A DNA stretch of 64,000 nt from Hansschlegelia plantiphila (lineage in GTDB: Bacteria; Pseudomonadota; Alphaproteobacteria; Rhizobiales; Methylopilaceae). The notes below the pieces were generated by a model. That model ran no database searches. It was not told where the DNA came from and was given only the letters and a program-made list of their open reading frames with translations. The stretch is taken from NCBI RefSeq assembly GCF_027922265.1, contig NZ_BSFI01000021.1, positions 1 through 64,000 of the forward strand, written 5' to 3'. The first letter of the stretch is position 1. Each line of letters starts with the position of its first letter. This document shows positions 22,213 to 32,500 of the stretch, one piece after another. The translations under genes were made by a program, and so were the position numbers.

Positions 22213-24507
22213 TCAGATCCTCTTCGCTCGAAGCCTGAGCGCGTTGCCGATCACGCTGACGGACGACAGGGCCATGGCCGCGGCCGCCACCACGGGCGAG
22301 AGAAGCAGGCCGAATGCGGGGTAGAGCGCGCCTGCGGCGATCGGGACGCCGGCCGCGTTGTAGACGAAGGCGAGCACGAGATTCTGCCGGATGTTCGACA
22401 TCGTGGCTTCGGATAGCCGCCGCGCCCTGACGATGCCGGTCAGATCGCCGTGGAGCAGGGTCACGCCCGCGCTTTCAATCGCGACATCGGCGCCGGCGCC
22501 CATGGCGACGCCGACGTCGGCGGCGGCGAGCGCAGGAGCGTCGTTCACTCCGTCGCCGGCCATGGCGACGACGTGGCCCTCGCGCTTCAGCCGTTCGACG
22601 ACCGCGTGCTTGGCCTCCGGCAGGACATCCGCCTCAACCTCCTCGATGCCGAGCCGGCGCGCCACCACCTCCGCGGTCGTGCGGTTGTCGCCCGTCAGCA
22701 TGACGACGCGGAGCCCCTGGAGCTTCAGGGTCCGGATCGCCTCAGCCGTCGTCGGCTTGATCGGGTCGGCGATGGCCAGCACGCCCGCGAGCATACCGTC
22801 CAGCCCGACGTAGATCGCCGTCGCTCCGTCGCGCCGCAGCTCGTCGGCGCGGGCGGTCAGGGCGGAGACGTCGACGCCACGCGACTTCATGAACTCGGCG
22901 TTGCCGACGAGAGTCATCCGCCCGCCGACCTTGCCGGACACCCCCTTGCCGCTCGGCGCGTCGAAGTCCGTGACCGTCGGCACGTCGAGACCGCGCCCTT
23001 CGGCCGCTGCGACCACGGCCTGGCCCAGCGGATGCTCGGACGCGCGCTCGACCGCTCCGGCGAAGCGCAGGACGTCCTCCTCTTCGAAGCCTTCCGCCGC
23101 CACCACGTCGGTGACCGACGGCTTCCCCTCGGTGAGTGTGCCTGTCTTGTCGACCACCAGCGTGTCGACCTTCTCGAGAAGCTCCAGCGCCTCGGCGTTC
23201 CTCACGAGGATGCCGAGACCTGCGCCCTTACCCACGCCGACCATGATCGACATCGGAGTCGCGAGACCAAGCGCGCAGGGACAGGCGATGATGAGGACCG
23301 CGACCGCGGCGACCAGTCCGTAGGCGTAGGACGGCTGGGGTCCGAATGCGGCCCATACGACGAAGGCCACGACCGCGATCAGGATGACGGCGGGCACGAA
23401 CCAGCCGGAAACCGTGTCGGCGAGCCGCTGGATAGGCGCGCGAGAACGCTGGGCTTGCGCGACCATCTGGACGATCCGGGCCAGCATCGTGTCGCGGCCG
23501 ACTTTCGTCGCTCGAACCGTCAAGGCACCGGACTGGTTCAAGGCGCCGCCGGTGACGGCGTCGCCTGCGGCCTTGGCGACAGGCATGGACTCGCCGGTGA
23601 CCAGCGCCTCGTCGACGACGGAGCGCCCGTCCACGACCTCGCCGTCGACCGGCGCCTTCTCGCCGGGCCGAATGCGAACGAGGTCGCCGACGGCGATCGC
23701 ATCGACCGGGACCTCCTCATCCGACCCGTCGTCCTTCAGCCTCCGAGCGGTCTTCGGCGCGAGATTGATCAACGCGCGGATGGCTCCGGAGGTCTGCTCG
23801 CGGGCGCGCAGCTCCAGCACCTGGCCGAGCAGCACCAGCACCGTGATGACTGCGGCGGCCTCGAAGTAAACCGGGACCGTCCCGTCGGGGCTGCGGAACA
23901 CAGGAGGAAACACGCCCGGCGCGAGCGTCGCGACCACGCTGTAGGCGTAGGCGACGCCAGTGCCCATAGCGATCAGCGTGAACATGTTGAGATTGCGGGA
24001 GACGATGGACGCCCATCCGCGCTGGAAGAACGGCCGCCCGGCCCAAAGCACCACCGGCGTCGCGAGCGCGAACTGGATCCAGACCGACGCCGCGGGCGGC
24101 ACGACATGATGGATCGCGGGGAAGAGATGCGCGCCCATCTCAAGGAGGAAGACCGGAACGGCGAGGACCAGCCCGATCCAGAACCGCCGGGTCATGTCGG
24201 CGAGTTCGTGGTTCGGCCCGGTCTCCGCGGTCGCCGTCTCCGGCTCCAGCGCCATTCCGCAGATCGGGCAGGAACCGGGACCCACCTGCCTTATCTCGGG
24301 ATGCATCGGGCAGGTGTAGATCGAGCCGGCCGGGGTCGACTTCGTCGGGACGACCGAAAGCGACATATAGAGCTCCGGATTCTTCTCGAACTTTGATTTG
24401 CATCCGGCAGAGCAGAAGAACACGAACTCGCCTTGACGCTCAGCCCGATGCTTTGCGGTCGCAGTCTCGACCGACATTCCGCAGACTGGATCCGTCGCCG
24501 TCGTCAT
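22213..24507 (-). CDS. copA: Cu(I)-exporting P1B-type ATPase
   Basis: A 764-residue membrane pump. N-terminal metal-binding modules: a YHS-type DPVCGMSV at the start and a heavy-metal CPMH...CPICGM motif (about 63-85). Transmembrane core with the CPC motif ([11 protein letters not shown]), phosphorylation site [11 protein letters not shown] motif HPLGQ, and hinge [13 protein letters not shown] together with divergent CsoR points to copper(I). AGGGAG seven bases before ATG 24507 sets the start; a frame extension to 24630 runs through the operators. It exports Cu(I) from the cytoplasm. Confidence 0.93.
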   Translation of the reverse strand: MTTATDPVCGMSVETATAKHRAERQGEFVFFCSAGCKSKFEKNPELYMSLSVVPTKSTPAGSIYTCPMHPEIRQVGPGSCPICGMALEPETATAETGPNHELADMTRRFWIGLVLAVPVFLLEMGAHLFPAIHHVVPPAASVWIQFALATPVVLWAGRPFFQRGWASIVSRNLNMFTLIAMGTGVAYAYSVVATLAPGVFPPVFRSPDGTVPVYFEAAAVITVLVLLGQVLELRAREQTSGAIRALINLAPKTARRLKDDGSDEEVPVDAIAVGDLVRIRPGEKAPVDGEVVDGRSVVDEALVTGESMPVAKAAGDAVTGGALNQSGALTVRATKVGRDTMLARIVQMVAQAQRSRAPIQRLADTVSGWFVPAVILIAVVAFVVWAAFGPQPSYAYGLVAAVAVLIIACPCALGLATPMSIMVGVGKGAGLGILVRNAEALELLEKVDTLVVDKTGTLTEGKPSVTDVVAAEGFEEEDVLRFAGAVERASEHPLGQAVVAAAEGRGLDVPTVTDFDAPSGKGVSGKVGGRMTLVGNAEFMKSRGVDVSALTARADELRRDGATAIYVGLDGMLAGVLAIADPIKPTTAEAIRTLKLQGLRVVMLTGDNRTTAEVVARRLGIEEVEADVLPEAKHAVVERLKREGHVVAMAGDGVNDAPALAAADVGVAMGAGADVAIESAGVTLLHGDLTGIVRARRLSEATMSNIRQNLVLAFVYNAAGVPIAAGALYPAFGLLLSPVVAAAAMALSSVSVIGNALRLRAKRI

Positions 24508-24538
24508 CGACCCGCTCCCTATCTTCCGAACTTCACCA

Positions 24539-24588
24539 ATACCCCTACTGGGTATGACGCGCTTGCACAAGATACCCCCACCGGGTAA
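24539..24588. promoter_or_regulatory. Twin CsoR-type operators
   Basis: Two G/C-tract palindromes in the copA-csoR gap: ATACCC-CTACT-GGGTAT (24539-24555, perfect six-base arms) and ATACCCCCACCGGGTAA (24572-24588, one end mismatch). This ATACCC...GGGTAT form is the known CsoR operator type. The first lies near the copA start, the second directly before csoR, so both genes are probably derepressed by copper. Confidence 0.85.
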
Positions 24589-24598
24589 GAGTGCGGCC

Positions 24599-24874
24599 AT
24601 GCAATTCGCCACGAAAACGTCATGCGGCAAACGTCTGAGCCGGATCGAGGGTCAGGTTCGCGGCATTGCGCGCATGCTGGACGAGGATCGCTACTGCATC
24701 GACGTGCTGACCCAGATCTCCGCAGTCCGCGCGGCCTTGAAGCGCGTCGAGGAAGAGATTCTCAAGGACCATGTCGGCCACTGCGTCGAGAACGCCATCC
24801 GCTCCGGCGACAAGGACGAACAGCGCCAGAAGGTTGCGGAGCTCGTGGACGTCCTTGGGAGAGTGCGCGGATGA
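24599..24874 (+). CDS. csoR: Copper-sensing repressor, CsoR/RcnR family
   Basis: A 91-residue all-helical repressor, normal length for the family. The C-H-C copper ligand set is present: Cys in [10 protein letters not shown], His and Cys in HVGHC; hallmark [11 protein letters not shown] is in helix 1. Cu(I) binding would release it from the operators at 24539-24588 and raise CopA. Start at 24599; the earlier ATG at 24554 lies inside an operator. No histidine N-terminus typical of nickel RcnR is visible. Confidence 0.9.
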   Translation: MQFATKTSCGKRLSRIEGQVRGIARMLDEDRYCIDVLTQISAVRAALKRVEEEILKDHVGHCVENAIRSGDKDEQRQKVAELVDVLGRVRG

Positions 24875-25097
24875 CGCCGCGCCGGCCCCGTCGCGGAGGC
24901 CGAGCAAGCCGCGGCTCTCAGCCGGCCTCCTACAACGGGCCTGAGAAAAGTCGGGCGATAGCTTGACAGGACGGGATAACGGAAACGTCCGGCGCGTTTA
25001 CGGCGCGCCGGACGTCCCATCGGGGGAGTTCTTCGCAAACGAGATCGGATTGCGGGCTTGTCCGTCCCGTCCGCGTCCCGCCCCGAATTGGTCAGGG

Positions 25098-25379
25098 TCA
25101 ATCGCAGACGCGGACGCGCCGCGGATAGGGGTAGCCGTCATAGTGGGAGGCGGCGCTCGACCCAGCAGCGGCGCTCGTACACCACCTCTTGCGGCGAGGC
25201 GTCAGTTGCGCTTCCGACGAGCGCGCCCAGCAGGGGACCGCCGAAGCCGCCGCCGCATAGCCGAAGTGATCGCCGGCGGAGGCCGCCGTCGGCGCTATGG
25301 CGGCGGCGAGAACGGACGCGGCGAGCAAGCCGGCGAACAGTCTGCGTCCGTACGCCGAGATCGTGGTCATGGCGGTCAT
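25098..25379 (-). pseudogene. Secreted Gly-rich protein with two compensating frameshifts
   Basis: An open frame of 93 codons begins with a clear signal peptide (RLFAGLLAASVLAAAIAPTAASA). In the middle, the frame reads poor sequence (ASAVPCWARSSEAQ), while a shifted frame gives the protein-like GGFGGPLLGALVGSAT and VVYERRCWVERRLP; the original frame becomes plausible again for YDGYPYPRRVRVCD*. This matches small alphaproteobacterial envelope proteins ending in RRVRVC(D/E). Two small indels, either mutations or errors, explain it. Confidence 0.45.
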
Positions 25380-25668
25380 CCCCGCAGGTCCACGGACCAC
25401 CCGTCGCGGCCCTTATGCCGCTTCGTCGCCGCCGTTTGGGATCGGGTTCAAACCACCCCGGAATTTTATCGACGCCATCTCGCTACCGCCGTTCCGCATA
25501 AATTGTGAGCCGGTCCTATTAATGGGCGCCATGACGGCTGGGGGCGGCGTGACAGAGCTTGACGGCGCGCTATGATTGGTGAGGGTTAGTGCTTTCCACC
25601 GTAGCAGGCGCTCAGGCGCCGGATGCGGGGCAGGCCTCGCAGTCGCTGGCCGAAAGGATTCCATCCTG

Positions 25669-26475
25669 ATGAAAAAGCTCGTTCTCGCCGCCCTCGCAGT
25701 CGCAATGGCAGGCGTCTCCGTCCCCGCGTCCGCCGACGTGATGCAGGACATTAAGGCCAAGGGCGTCCTCACCGTCGGCGTGAAGGCGGACTACAAGCCG
25801 TTCGGCTTTCGCGACCCGACGGGTTCGATCGTGGGGATCGAGCCCGATCTCGCGGCCGATATAGCCAAGCGCCTCGGCGTAAAGCTCGAGTTGGTGCCGG
25901 TCGTCGCCTCGAACCGCATCGAATTCCTGAATCAGGGCAAGGTCGACCTGCTGATCGCGACCGTGTCCGACAAGCCGGAGCGGCGGAAGTCGGTGCTCGC
26001 GATCGATCCGCAATACTACTCGGACTCCGTCAACATCCTGATGACGCAGAAAGCGAAATACACGGATTGGGAATCGCTCAAGGGCAAGACGATTTGCGCG
26101 ACTTCCGGCTCGTTCTACAACAAGGAGGTCGAGGCCAAATACGGCGTGACCATCAAGGCGTTCGACGGCTCGGAAAAGCCTCTGTTCGCGCTGAAGCAGG
26201 GCGAATGCATCGGCTACCTCTATGACCAGACTTTCGTGCAGGGCAAGCTGCTCGACGACGAGTGGAAGTCCGGCTTCTACATGCCGTTGCCCGGCATTCT
26301 GGAGACGCCGTGGATCATGGCCGTGAAGACCGGCGAGGACGGTTTCGCGAAGTTCCTCTCCGACACCACCGTTGACTGGTTCAAGCAGGGGCTCGTGGTC
26401 GACGAGGAGAAGAAATGGGGCATCCAGCCGACCGACTATTCCAAGCGGATGCACGAAGAGAAATCGAAGGGCTGA
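25669..26475 (+). CDS. Polar amino-acid ABC transporter, periplasmic binding protein
   Basis: A 268-residue SBP_bac_3 family protein with a cleavable signal peptide (MKKLVLAALAVAMAGVSVPASA). The family-typical blocks are visible: KGVLTVGVKADYKPFGFRD, VGIEPDLAADIAKRLGVKLE, and LKGKTICATSGSFYN. Ligand cannot be read directly; relatives bind glutamate/aspartate, histidine, arginine or related compounds. It is the first gene of a four-gene importer operon (binding protein, two permeases, ATPase) and GAAAGGA lies upstream of the ATG. Confidence 0.9.
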   Translation: MKKLVLAALAVAMAGVSVPASADVMQDIKAKGVLTVGVKADYKPFGFRDPTGSIVGIEPDLAADIAKRLGVKLELVPVVASNRIEFLNQGKVDLLIATVSDKPERRKSVLAIDPQYYSDSVNILMTQKAKYTDWESLKGKTICATSGSFYNKEVEAKYGVTIKAFDGSEKPLFALKQGECIGYLYDQTFVQGKLLDDEWKSGFYMPLPGILETPWIMAVKTGEDGFAKFLSDTTVDWFKQGLVVDEEKKWGIQPTDYSKRMHEEKSKG

Positions 26476-26547
26476 TCGATCTCGCGACGCCGGGCGGGCC
26501 CATCGCCCGTCCGGCCATAGGCTAACCGGGGGTACGTGAGGGGGTCG

Positions 26548-27306
26548 ATGGAAGCCGTAGCTGAGTGGGGTCGGGCGCTCTACGAGACCACCGGGATCAA
26601 CCTGACGATCCTGTACGACGCGTTTGATCAGAAGCGGTTCATCTCCGGCCTCGGGATGACGATCTATCTCAGCGTCGTCAGTCTTTTCTTCAGCCTTGTC
26701 ATCGGCGTGATCGGAGCCTGGGCGCAGGGCTCCGACTTCAAGCTGGTGCGGTGGCTGATCAACGGCTTCATCGTTATCTTCCGCAACACGCCGCCGCTGG
26801 TCCAGATCTTCTTTTTCTACTTCGGCCTCAGCAATCTGCTCCCTTATATCGAGGACGCGGACGGCATGCGGGCGCCGCTGTTCACCAACGTCCAGTGGGC
26901 GATCATCTCGCTTTCATTGTTCGCGGGCGCCTTCAACATCGAGATCTTCCGATCCGGAATCGAGGCAGTGCCGAACTCCACCAAGGAGGCGGCGTCCGCG
27001 CTCGGCTACACCCGGCTCGGGACTTATCTGTATATCGTCCTGCCGCTCGCGATCCGCGTCTGCCTGCCGGCGCTGAACAACAATCTGGTCAATCTGCTTA
27101 AGACGACGTCGCTCGCTTACGCGATCGCAGTGCCCGAGCTGCTCTACGCTTCGAAGCAGATCTGGACCGACGCGCAAAACGTGCCCACCATGATGGTGGT
27201 GCTGCTGTTCACCTATGTCGCGCTGGTCGGCGTTCTTGTATGGGCCATGAACGCCTGGGAGCGGTCTATGGCCATTCCCGGCTACGGAGCGGGGCGCGCC
27301 CGATGA
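26548..27306 (+). CDS. Polar amino-acid ABC permease (HisM/GltJ type)
   Basis: A 252-residue membrane protein with about five membrane helices and the EAA-type loop of ABC permeases (GIEAVPNSTKEAASALGYTRLGTY). The FRNTPPLVQIFFFYFGL motif is typical of the HisM/GlnP group. ATG 26548 with GAGGGGG ahead is preferred over an upstream GTG at 26536. The stop overlaps the next permease start (ATGA), so both subunits are coupled. Confidence 0.9.
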   Translation: MEAVAEWGRALYETTGINLTILYDAFDQKRFISGLGMTIYLSVVSLFFSLVIGVIGAWAQGSDFKLVRWLINGFIVIFRNTPPLVQIFFFYFGLSNLLPYIEDADGMRAPLFTNVQWAIISLSLFAGAFNIEIFRSGIEAVPNSTKEAASALGYTRLGTYLYIVLPLAIRVCLPALNNNLVNLLKTTSLAYAIAVPELLYASKQIWTDAQNVPTMMVVLLFTYVALVGVLVWAMNAWERSMAIPGYGAGRAR

Positions 27307-28193
27307 GCGAGAACAGCGAAGCCCCCTTCCGTCCGATGGCGGTGCTGCTCGAGCCACGCCCGCGACCCATCGGTCTGCCGGACGTCGGCTTGCCGAAGCT
27401 GACGATGACGCACTGTTACTGGCTCGCCGTCGCCGCCCTGCTGGTCGCGGGCGTCGCGCACGCCCAGGCCCCGGCTGCGCCGGCCCAAGAGGCGCTGTCG
27501 GCGGCTCCTGCGACGCCGCTATCCGTCATTATCAAATGGCTGCCGTTTCTGCTGAAGGGCTTCGTCTTCAACATCGTCATCTCGCTCATGGCGATGGCGC
27601 TGGGCACCGTCAGCGGCGTGCTTCTCGGTCTCGGCCAGATCAGCCAGAACGCGCTCATCCGCCGAACGTCCTGGTTCGTCACACAGTTCTTCCGGAACTC
27701 GCCCTGGCTCGTCCTGCTGTTCTTTGCGATGTTCATGATCCCGTTCGAGTTCCACGTGTTCGGACTTCGCATTCCGTTGCCGGACTGGTTCAAGGCGATC
27801 ATCGGCTTCGCGCTTCCGGTGATGGCGAACGTCGCCGAGCTCCTGCGCGGGGCGATCCGATCGCTGCCGAGCGGCCAGTGGGAGGCGGCGGAATCGCTCG
27901 CCTTCTCCCGCACCAAGACGATCTGGGGGATCATCCTGCCGCAATGCGTGAAGCGCATGCTGCCGCCTTGGATGAACCTATACTCGCTGATCACGATGGC
28001 GACGGTGCTGGCCTCGATCGTCGGCGTCGGCGAGATGCTGACGCTGACCGCGCAGGTCCACGCCGCCGAGGGCGGCCGGCCGGAGCTGTTCGCGCCGCTC
28101 TACGGCTTCGCGATGGTCTGCTTCTTTCTCTATTGCTATCCGATCTCGAAACTCACGCAGCGTCTCGAGCGCCGCTTCAACGTGAAGACCTGA
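27303..28193 (+). CDS. Polar amino-acid ABC permease with N-terminal extension
   Basis: A 296-residue permease: the C-terminal ~230 residues hold the usual helices, FRNSPWLVLLFFAMF, and an EAA loop (LPSGQWEAAESLAFSRTKTI). In front is an unusual extension: about 35 soluble residues, a hydrophobic helix with a signal-like AVAALLVAGVAHAQA, then an Ala/Pro linker. This could be a fused signal peptide or an extra membrane segment. It partners the permease at 26548. Confidence 0.88.
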   Translation: MSENSEAPFRPMAVLLEPRPRPIGLPDVGLPKLTMTHCYWLAVAALLVAGVAHAQAPAAPAQEALSAAPATPLSVIIKWLPFLLKGFVFNIVISLMAMALGTVSGVLLGLGQISQNALIRRTSWFVTQFFRNSPWLVLLFFAMFMIPFEFHVFGLRIPLPDWFKAIIGFALPVMANVAELLRGAIRSLPSGQWEAAESLAFSRTKTIWGIILPQCVKRMLPPWMNLYSLITMATVLASIVGVGEMLTLTAQVHAAEGGRPELFAPLYGFAMVCFFLYCYPISKLTQRLERRFNVKT

Positions 28194-28203
28194 GGAGAGC
28201 GCT

Positions 28204-28983
28204 TTGGCCAAACCGCTGATTGGGACCCCCGCCGTAGCGCCCTGGACGCCGGATCAGCCGATCATCAGCATCGTCGACGTTCGCAAGGCTTTCGGCGCCT
28301 TCGAGGTGCTGAAGGGGGTTTCGCTCGACGTGAGGAAGGGCGAGGCGATCTGCATCATCGGCCCGTCCGGCTCGGGCAAGTCGACGTTGATCCGCTGCAT
28401 CAACGCGCTGGTCGACGTCAACTCAGGCTCGATCCTGGTCGAAAACCAGGAGGTCAACGACCCCCGGCTCGACAAGCTCAAGCTGCGCCGCAAGGTCGGC
28501 ATGGTGTTCCAGCAATACAACCTGTTCCCGCACAAGACCGCGCTGCAGAACGTCATGATGGCGCCGATCAACGTGCTCAAGCAGGACAAGAAGGAGGTCG
28601 AGGAGCGGGCGCGCGCGCTGCTCGCCAAGGTGCGGCTGACGGGCAAGGAGAACAGCTATCCCGGCGAGCTCTCGGGCGGCCAACAGCAGCGCGTCGCTAT
28701 CGCCCGCTCGCTCGCCATGCGGCCGGACATCATGCTGTTCGACGAGGTGACGGCCGCTCTCGACCCGGAGACCGTGAAGGAGGTGCTCGTCACCATCCGC
28801 GAACTCGCCGAGGAAGGCATGACCTGCCTGCTCGTGACCCACGAGATGAAGTTCGCACGGGACGTCGCCGACCACATCTATTTCACCGACAAGGGCGTGA
28901 TCGTCGAGCATGCGCCGCCCGAGGAGTTCTTCGCCAACCCGAAGGACGAGCGCACACGCACCTTCCTCGGACAGATCCTTTAA
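28204..28983 (+). CDS. Polar amino-acid ABC transporter ATPase
   Basis: A 259-residue nucleotide-binding subunit of the GlnQ/HisP group: Walker A GPSGSGKST, Q-loop VFQQYNLFPHKTALQN, signature LSGGQQQR, Walker B IMLFDEVTAALDPE and H-loop VTHEMKF. The start is a TTG with GAGGAG seven bases upstream. Last gene of the importer operon; it energises uptake at the inner membrane. Confidence 0.93.
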   Translation: MAKPLIGTPAVAPWTPDQPIISIVDVRKAFGAFEVLKGVSLDVRKGEAICIIGPSGSGKSTLIRCINALVDVNSGSILVENQEVNDPRLDKLKLRRKVGMVFQQYNLFPHKTALQNVMMAPINVLKQDKKEVEERARALLAKVRLTGKENSYPGELSGGQQQRVAIARSLAMRPDIMLFDEVTAALDPETVKEVLVTIRELAEEGMTCLLVTHEMKFARDVADHIYFTDKGVIVEHAPPEEFFANPKDERTRTFLGQIL

Positions 28984-29040
28984 GCTGGACGATCTCCCCC
29001 GCCCTAAAAAGGACCGGCTTGATCACCACAAGCCTCCGGA

Positions 29041-29538
29041 ATGCGTGAGTCTCTGAAGCGCGTCCTGTCCGTGCCCTTTGCGGCGCTGATCCTGATCTAT
29101 GATGCGATCGAGGCTGTGTTCGGCCCGATCGTGCGCCCGGTCACGGCGGCTCTCGGGCGCCTCAGGCTGTTTCAACGCATGGGTCAGGCGATCGCGGCGA
29201 TGCCTGCCTATTGCGTTCTGGCGCTCCTCGCGGTGCCGTTCGCTGCGATCGAGCCGTTCAAGTTCATCTCGCTCTACTGGTTGGCCGAAGGCCAATTCGT
29301 GCTCGGCGGGGTCGCGCTCGTGACGGCCCATCTCTCCAGCCTGCTGATCTGCGAGCGCATCTTTCATGCCGGAAAGGCCAAGCTTCTGACGATCGGCTGG
29401 TTCGCCCGCGGCTACGGAATCATCGCGCGGCTGCGCGACGCAGCCCTCGCATGGCTCAAAACCACCGCAGCATGGCGAGCGGCGACGTCCGCAGTCTCAC
29501 GAGCGAGGAGCGGCGTGCGGGCGCTTCTCAGAGCCTGA
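29041..29538 (+). CDS. Membrane protein of unknown function, 165 aa
   Basis: Two or three hydrophobic segments (SVPFAALILIYDAIEAVF, AAMPAYCVLALLAVPFAAI, and FVLGGVALVTAHLSSLLI) with basic, amphipathic ends. No recognised domain. Its 3' end overlaps the 3' end of the opposite SbcC-like gene by 11 bases. It starts 57 bases after the ABC operon and may be expressed alone. Confidence 0.65.
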   Translation: MRESLKRVLSVPFAALILIYDAIEAVFGPIVRPVTAALGRLRLFQRMGQAIAAMPAYCVLALLAVPFAAIEPFKFISLYWLAEGQFVLGGVALVTAHLSSLLICERIFHAGKAKLLTIGWFARGYGIIARLRDAALAWLKTTAAWRAATSAVSRARSGVRALLRA

Positions 29539-32500
29539 CATCTTCGAAACCCACGATGTCGACCCTGTCGCCCAACGTCTCGCGGGCGATGTCCACCACC
29601 GCCTTGTGATGAGTGAACAGGATCGGTTGCGCCCGGGCCCCGATCTCGGCGAGCGCCGCCAGGCCCTGCGCGGTCCGCGCATCGTCGAAACTTGCGAACA
29701 GATCGTCGCCGATGAACGGCGCGGGCTCGGCGCGCGCCGCATAGTCCTCGATAAACGCCAGTCGCAACGCGAGATAGAACTGGTCACGCGTGCCTTCGCT
29801 CAGCCCCGCGACCGGCGTCGTCTCCCCGGACGCGCGCAGCGCGACGAGCTTCGGCGCGTCGTCGTCATAATCCTCACGAAAGCCCGAGAACGCGCCGCCC
29901 GTCAGCGTCGCGAACAGCGCGCCGGCGCGCGTGATCAACGGGTCCTGCTGCGCCGCATGGTGGCGAGAGACGGCCTCGCCGAGCAGCAGAGCGCCGATCT
30001 TCAGCACCGCCCACTCGCGCGCCGTCGCGGCGAGCTCCGCCTCCGCGATACGCTGCTCGACCGCCGCCACTTCAGCGCCAACGCCGGTTTCAAGCTCGGC
30101 GCGACGGCGGCGCTCCCGGTCGAGCTCGGCGAATGCCTCCTTGATGTCATCGTCCAGCCGCTTCTCTTCGTCCGCCAGGTCGGCGGCCTTGGCCTTGGCG
30201 CTGTCACGCTCGAAGCCGACGAGTTCTTCTCGCAGCAGAGCTTCGTCGCCCTGTTCGCCAAGCGCGAGAAAATGTTCACGCGCCCGGGCGAGCGCAGCGC
30301 GGCGCTCGCCTCGCACACTCGACTGGCTGAGCAAGTCGCCGAGATCGGTCCCCTCCGGGAAGGCGGCCGCCGCCTCCGTGAGCGCGGCCGCGGCTTCCTC
30401 GGCATTGAGCCTGGCGTCTGCAAACGTCGCTGCCGCGCTCTCCGCCCGAGCGAGCGCCTCCTTGCGCCTCGTCCCCTGCGCTCGCGCGTCGGTGAGGCGC
30501 TCGTGCAGCCGGCGGGCCGCGGCTTCCGGCGCGAGGCCTGCGAGTTCCGGCGCGAAACGTGTGACGAGCCGTGCCACTCCATCCCGGAACGCCTCTGCGT
30601 CGCGCTCCATGCCGCGGACCCGGCGAAGACGGTCGGCGCGTTCGTTCAGCGTTCCGGGAACGCCGGACCATGCGGCGAGCGCGGCCTCAGCGGCCGCGAT
30701 CGTGGCGTCCGGCGGGGCGCCGACGGCGGTCGCAGCCGCGGACCACCGCGCCCGCCAGTCGTCGTCCGCGCTCCTCGCCTGCGCCGTCTCGCGCTCAAGC
30801 CTGATGATCCGCGCCGTCGCTTCGGCGATCCGCGCCTCGTTGCGTCCCGCCTGCTCCCATCGATCGGCAAGCGTTGAAAGGCGCGCCTCGATGCGCGCAG
30901 CGAGCGCCGGACAGGCGAGCTCCGCCATCCCAGTCAGACCCGCCTCCGCGGCGATGCGGGCGAGTTCCGGGCGAAGCCTCGCGTCAGCCGCGTCCAGCGC
31001 GGCGATCTGGGCGGCAAGACCGGTATTCTTCTCACGGCGCTCGAAGATACTGTGCAGCGTCTTGAGCCAGGAAGCCATGTCCTCCGGCGGCTGCGGAAGG
31101 ACGCCCGCCGGTTCCCAGATGCGCCTCCACTCATACAGAGCTTCGCCTTGGGCTTTATGGAGCGTGGCGAGGCGACGGGCGAGCTCGTCTGCGTCGCGCA
31201 AATGCTGGGCGTGTCGGCGCGCGAGATCGGCGTGGCGCGCGACGCGGCTCGCATCCTCCGTCGCTCGATCCGCGAGCCGGTCCGCCTCCGGCGCGTGACG
31301 ATCGAAATCGGCCACCCGCGCCTTGCGTTCGCCTTCGTCCAACGGCTGCGTTGTCAGCAGATGGCCCCGAAGAGCGCGCCATGCCGTGTCACGCGCCGTC
31401 CGGGCGTCGGCGATCGCTTCCGGCGAAGCCAGCGGACCGCCTGCGGAAAGACCCTCAAGCTCCGCCCTGGCTTTGGCCGCCTGCCCGATAAGGTCGGCCG
31501 CCGCCCGCTCCGCCCGGTCGATCTCCGCGCTGAGCGCATCGTGATCCTTACGAGCCCGGGCGATCGCCTCGGGCCCGGGCAGCGAAGCCGAGACGACACG
31601 ATCAAGCGAGGCGACCGGCGGAAACAGCCGCGCTGCGGCTTCCGCGATCGCGCGTTCCTCGGCCTCGTGGACGCCGGCCAATTCTGCGCGCCGTTCGAGC
31701 GGCCGGATCGCGGGGGCGAGCGCGGCCAACGCCTCGCGCAGCGGCTTCGGGTCGCGCGCCGGCGGCTCCTCCTCGCGCTGCGCCTCGTGCCGGGAGAGGG
31801 CTTCACGCTCGTCCGCCAACGCGCGAGCGCGGGATCGGTCGGCCTCCGCGAGAATACGACCTTCCGCGATCAGGTCGCGCAGGACGGCGCAGGCGGCGTC
31901 GCTCGGAAGCGCCCGCTCGACGGCGTCGGCGTCGGCGAGCCCTAACCGCGCCGCGAGCCGGCCGAGCTCCGCTGCGAACCCGTCGGCTTCGCCTTGCACG
32001 CGGGGCAGATCGTTGCGGCTCTTGACGTAGGCGCCCGATTCCCCGATCAGCCGCTCGATAGCGGTCGCAGCGTCGAGGGCGACCGCGTCAACCGCAACGC
32101 TCGCCAACTCTTCGGCCGCCCGGCGAGACAGCCCTTCCGCGTGCTCCGCCTCACGCTGCGCCGTCTCCGCTGCATCCAGCCGGCGCCGAAGGATCGCGGC
32201 GTCGGCGGGCGCAAGCTCCGGCAAGCTTTCGAATTCGGCCAGCGCTCCGCTCGCCTCGTCGACCGCTGCAGCGGCCGGCGCCGCCCTGACGAGACGCTCA
32301 AGACGAGCCTTCTCGGTCCGGACGGCGGTCCGTCGCTCGCCGAGCGCCGACACGCGCGCCTCCAGCGCATCGATCGCCTCATTCAGTCTGGTCCAGTCGC
32401 CGGCCTTCAGTTCCTTGGCGCGGACCGCCTGCCGCGCCGCTTCATGACGCCTGAGGATGTCATTGAAGGGCTTGGTGCGCGCCTGCGGGGTGAAGATGTC

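Noticed and set aside
22450..24396. A 648-codon open frame on the plus strand opposite copA
   Set aside because: It is the GC-rich shadow of the well-supported CopA gene; its translation is full of His/Arg/Asp runs and has no domain.
24963..25508. A 181-codon open frame on the plus strand
   Set aside because: Arg/Gly/Pro low-complexity; covers the opposite secreted-protein remnant and intergenic DNA.
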